A stretch of 64,000 bases of DNA, taken from Plantimonas leprariae. GTDB lineage: Bacteria; Pseudomonadota; Alphaproteobacteria; Rhizobiales; Rhizobiaceae. Of this stretch, positions 63,053-64,000 are shown in pieces. Location of the stretch: positions 1-64,000 of the forward strand of contig NZ_VZDO01000013.1 in NCBI RefSeq assembly GCF_008802405.1. Direction: 5' to 3'. The position numbers were made by a program, and so were the translations under genes. The notes beneath the pieces are model-generated. The model did no database searches. It worked only from the letters and a program-made list of their open reading frames with translations, and was not told the origin of the DNA. Each line of letters begins with the position of its first letter. Positions within the stretch are counted from its first letter, which is position 1.

Positions 63053-63513
63053 GCGGCCCTGGTCCGGGTCGTGGCGGTCGCCTCCACCGCCGCGTCCAGC
63101 GCCGCGTAGACCCGCAGCACGGCCTGCAGGTCGGCTTCGGGAACGCCGCCGAGCACGGCGGCGCGCAATCGGGTCAAGTCGTCCTCGATGTGCCGCGTCA
63201 CGGCGCGGCCCTTCGCGGTCAGCCAAAGAGTCTTGGCGCGCCGGTCGCTCGGATCGTCGCGCCGCTCCACGAGCTCGGCCGCGGCGAGCTGGTCGAGCAA
63301 CCGGACGAGCGACGGTCCTTCGATGCCGATCTCGTCGGCGAGCGGGCCTTGGCGAACCCCTTCTCCCATCCGGCCGATCGTGATCAGCGGCATGGCGCAG
63401 GCCTGCGAGATGCCATGCGCTTCCACGATCTCGCGCGCCAGCCGCCGCCATTGGCGCGAAGCGCGATCGAGATTGCTCGTCACGTCGAAGCGGACCGACT
63501 GCGAAAGGATCAT
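63049..63513 (-). CDS. MarR-family repressor of the efflux operon
   Basis: 154 aa with a winged-helix core: GPLADEIGIEGPSLVRLLDQL (recognition helix, about 58-78) and the wing ERRDDPSDRRAKTLWLT. MarR proteins release DNA when they bind phenolic or aromatic ligands, which fits control of an AaeB-type pump. It is the first gene of the operon and therefore probably autoregulated through the palindromes directly upstream. Confidence 0.92.
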   Translation of the reverse strand: MILSQSVRFDVTSNLDRASRQWRRLAREIVEAHGISQACAMPLITIGRMGEGVRQGPLADEIGIEGPSLVRLLDQLAAAELVERRDDPSDRRAKTLWLTAKGRAVTRHIEDDLTRLRAAVLGGVPEADLQAVLRVYAALDAAVEATATTRTRAA

Positions 63514-63521
63514 GCGGAGTA

Positions 63522-63555
63522 GATAGCGTGCTATCGATTAGCATGCAATACGCTA
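63522..63555 (-). promoter_or_regulatory. MarR operator and promoter region
   Basis: A perfect 14-bp palindrome GATAGC-GT-GCTATC (63522-63535) and a second dyad TAGC-N9-GCTA (63539-63555) lie 9-42 bp before the marR start. The stretch is AT-richer than its surroundings. Two MarR dimers could bind here and block the promoter. Confidence 0.7.
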
Positions 63556-63734
63556 GGACGCTACCTTCCGAGGCATGCCGGGCGGCGGCCGGCCCTCGGA
63601 TGGAGCCGAATAGACGCTGAGCAGGGTCTGAGCGGCGAAGCATAGCAACGAGGAAGGGATGCCCGGCGGGCACCTAACCAGCATCCTGATCGTCCGACTT
63701 GTGGCACGTACGGCGGACGGCTACGCCTTCCACC

Positions 63735-64000
63735 ATGACGACGCACCGCTTCGCTGCCGACCGCTGGCACAATGTCCTGGGCACGCTGCCGCCGGCGCTG
63801 ACCGTGGCTTCCGGCGACACGGTCGTCACCGAGACGCTCGACGCCGGCGGTTTCGACAGGGACGGCGTCAAGCGCGCCGCCGAGCCGAACCCGATGAACG
63901 GCCCGATCTTCGTTGTCGGCGCCGAGCCGGGCGACGCCCTCAAGGTCGAAATCGTCCGGATGACGCCGGCCCGCGCCACCGGTTGGACGCGCGCCTCGCT
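63735..64000 (+). CDS. acetamidase/formamidase family protein, 5' part (cut by window edge)
   Basis: 88 residues from ATG 63735 with no stop before the window ends. TTHRFAADRWHNVLGTLPP, then TVVTETLDAGG, NPMNGPIFVVGAEPGDALKVEI matches over positions 50-75 the start of FmdA/AmdA-type amidases, which release ammonia from short amides. It is divergent from the MarR operon. Its presence near other amide- and amine-degrading genes fits a nitrogen-scavenging region. Confidence 0.85.
   Translation, partial: MTTHRFAADRWHNVLGTLPPALTVASGDTVVTETLDAGGFDRDGVKRAAEPNPMNGPIFVVGAEPGDALKVEIVRMTPARATGWTRAS

Overview
The window is GC-rich DNA from an alphaproteobacterium, probably a Hyphomicrobiales (Rhizobiales) member. 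This is inferred from the chemotaxis genes, the MobF relaxase with a DUF736 gene, the RepB-type ParB proteins, and many start/stop overlaps of the form ATGA. I cannot name the genus. The layout is chromosome (1-2067), a mobilisable defence-laden island (about 2062-49573), then chromosome (about 49574-64000).

Left chromosome (1-2067): a worn chemotaxis locus. It holds the end of a CheY, a CheA-type protein with only the Hpt and P2-like parts, a complete CheY, and a CheD cut off at its GSCVA motif. An intact tRNA-Arg(CCG) follows. A large serine recombinase is read toward the tRNA, and its last codons lie inside the tRNA 3' half. A 17-nt sequence across the tRNA 3' end (2062-2078) recurs with one mismatch at 49557-49573. 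These two sites are my candidate ends of the island.

Mobility module (2038-13978): integrase, MobF relaxase-helicase, TraD-type coupling protein, a ParA-like ATPase and several unknown proteins, all on the minus strand, plus DUF736 on the plus strand. No type IV secretion genes are visible, so this looks like an integrative mobilisable element.

Defence core (14359-41297): a plus-strand set of SNF2/DUF3883 helicase, DUF1156 adenine methylase and DUF499 ATPase (a helicase-methylase-ATPase, Hma-like architecture). It converges on a minus-strand pair, a 2023-aa DUF1998 helicase and a 1123-aa STY4851/YjiT-like protein. Then come a DUF262-HNH (GmrSD-like) nuclease, a metallophosphoesterase remnant, and a translationally coupled four-gene operon: small unknown protein, QueC-like PP-loop enzyme (frameshifted), XRE-ImmA/IrrE protease, PIN nuclease. 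A possible macrodomain protein follows.

Right part of the island (41298-49573): a three-gene operon of serine recombinase plus two ParB/RepB-like proteins, followed by toxin-antitoxin cassettes: GNAT/DUF1778, RES/Xre, and a partial second GNAT/DUF1778. Three copies of a 35-bp repeat (41412, 46799, 49526) border these blocks. This looks like repeated cassette capture at a shared site.

Right chromosome (49574-64000): decayed sugar-transport and SDR genes, one intact SDR, an alpha/beta hydrolase, a broken ABC solute-binding protein and M20 peptidase, and a nitrogen-compound operon (RpiR regulator, isochorismatase-like with an in-frame stop, glutamine synthetase-like, N-formylglutamate amidohydrolase-like). 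A MarR-controlled efflux operon (FUSC, DUF1656, HlyD, DHA2 MFS) and the start of an acetamidase/formamidase end the window.

The most promising undescribed candidates are the QueC-like/ImmA/PIN operon, the DUF1998-helicase/STY4851 pair, and the recombinase-ParB-ParB cassette platform.
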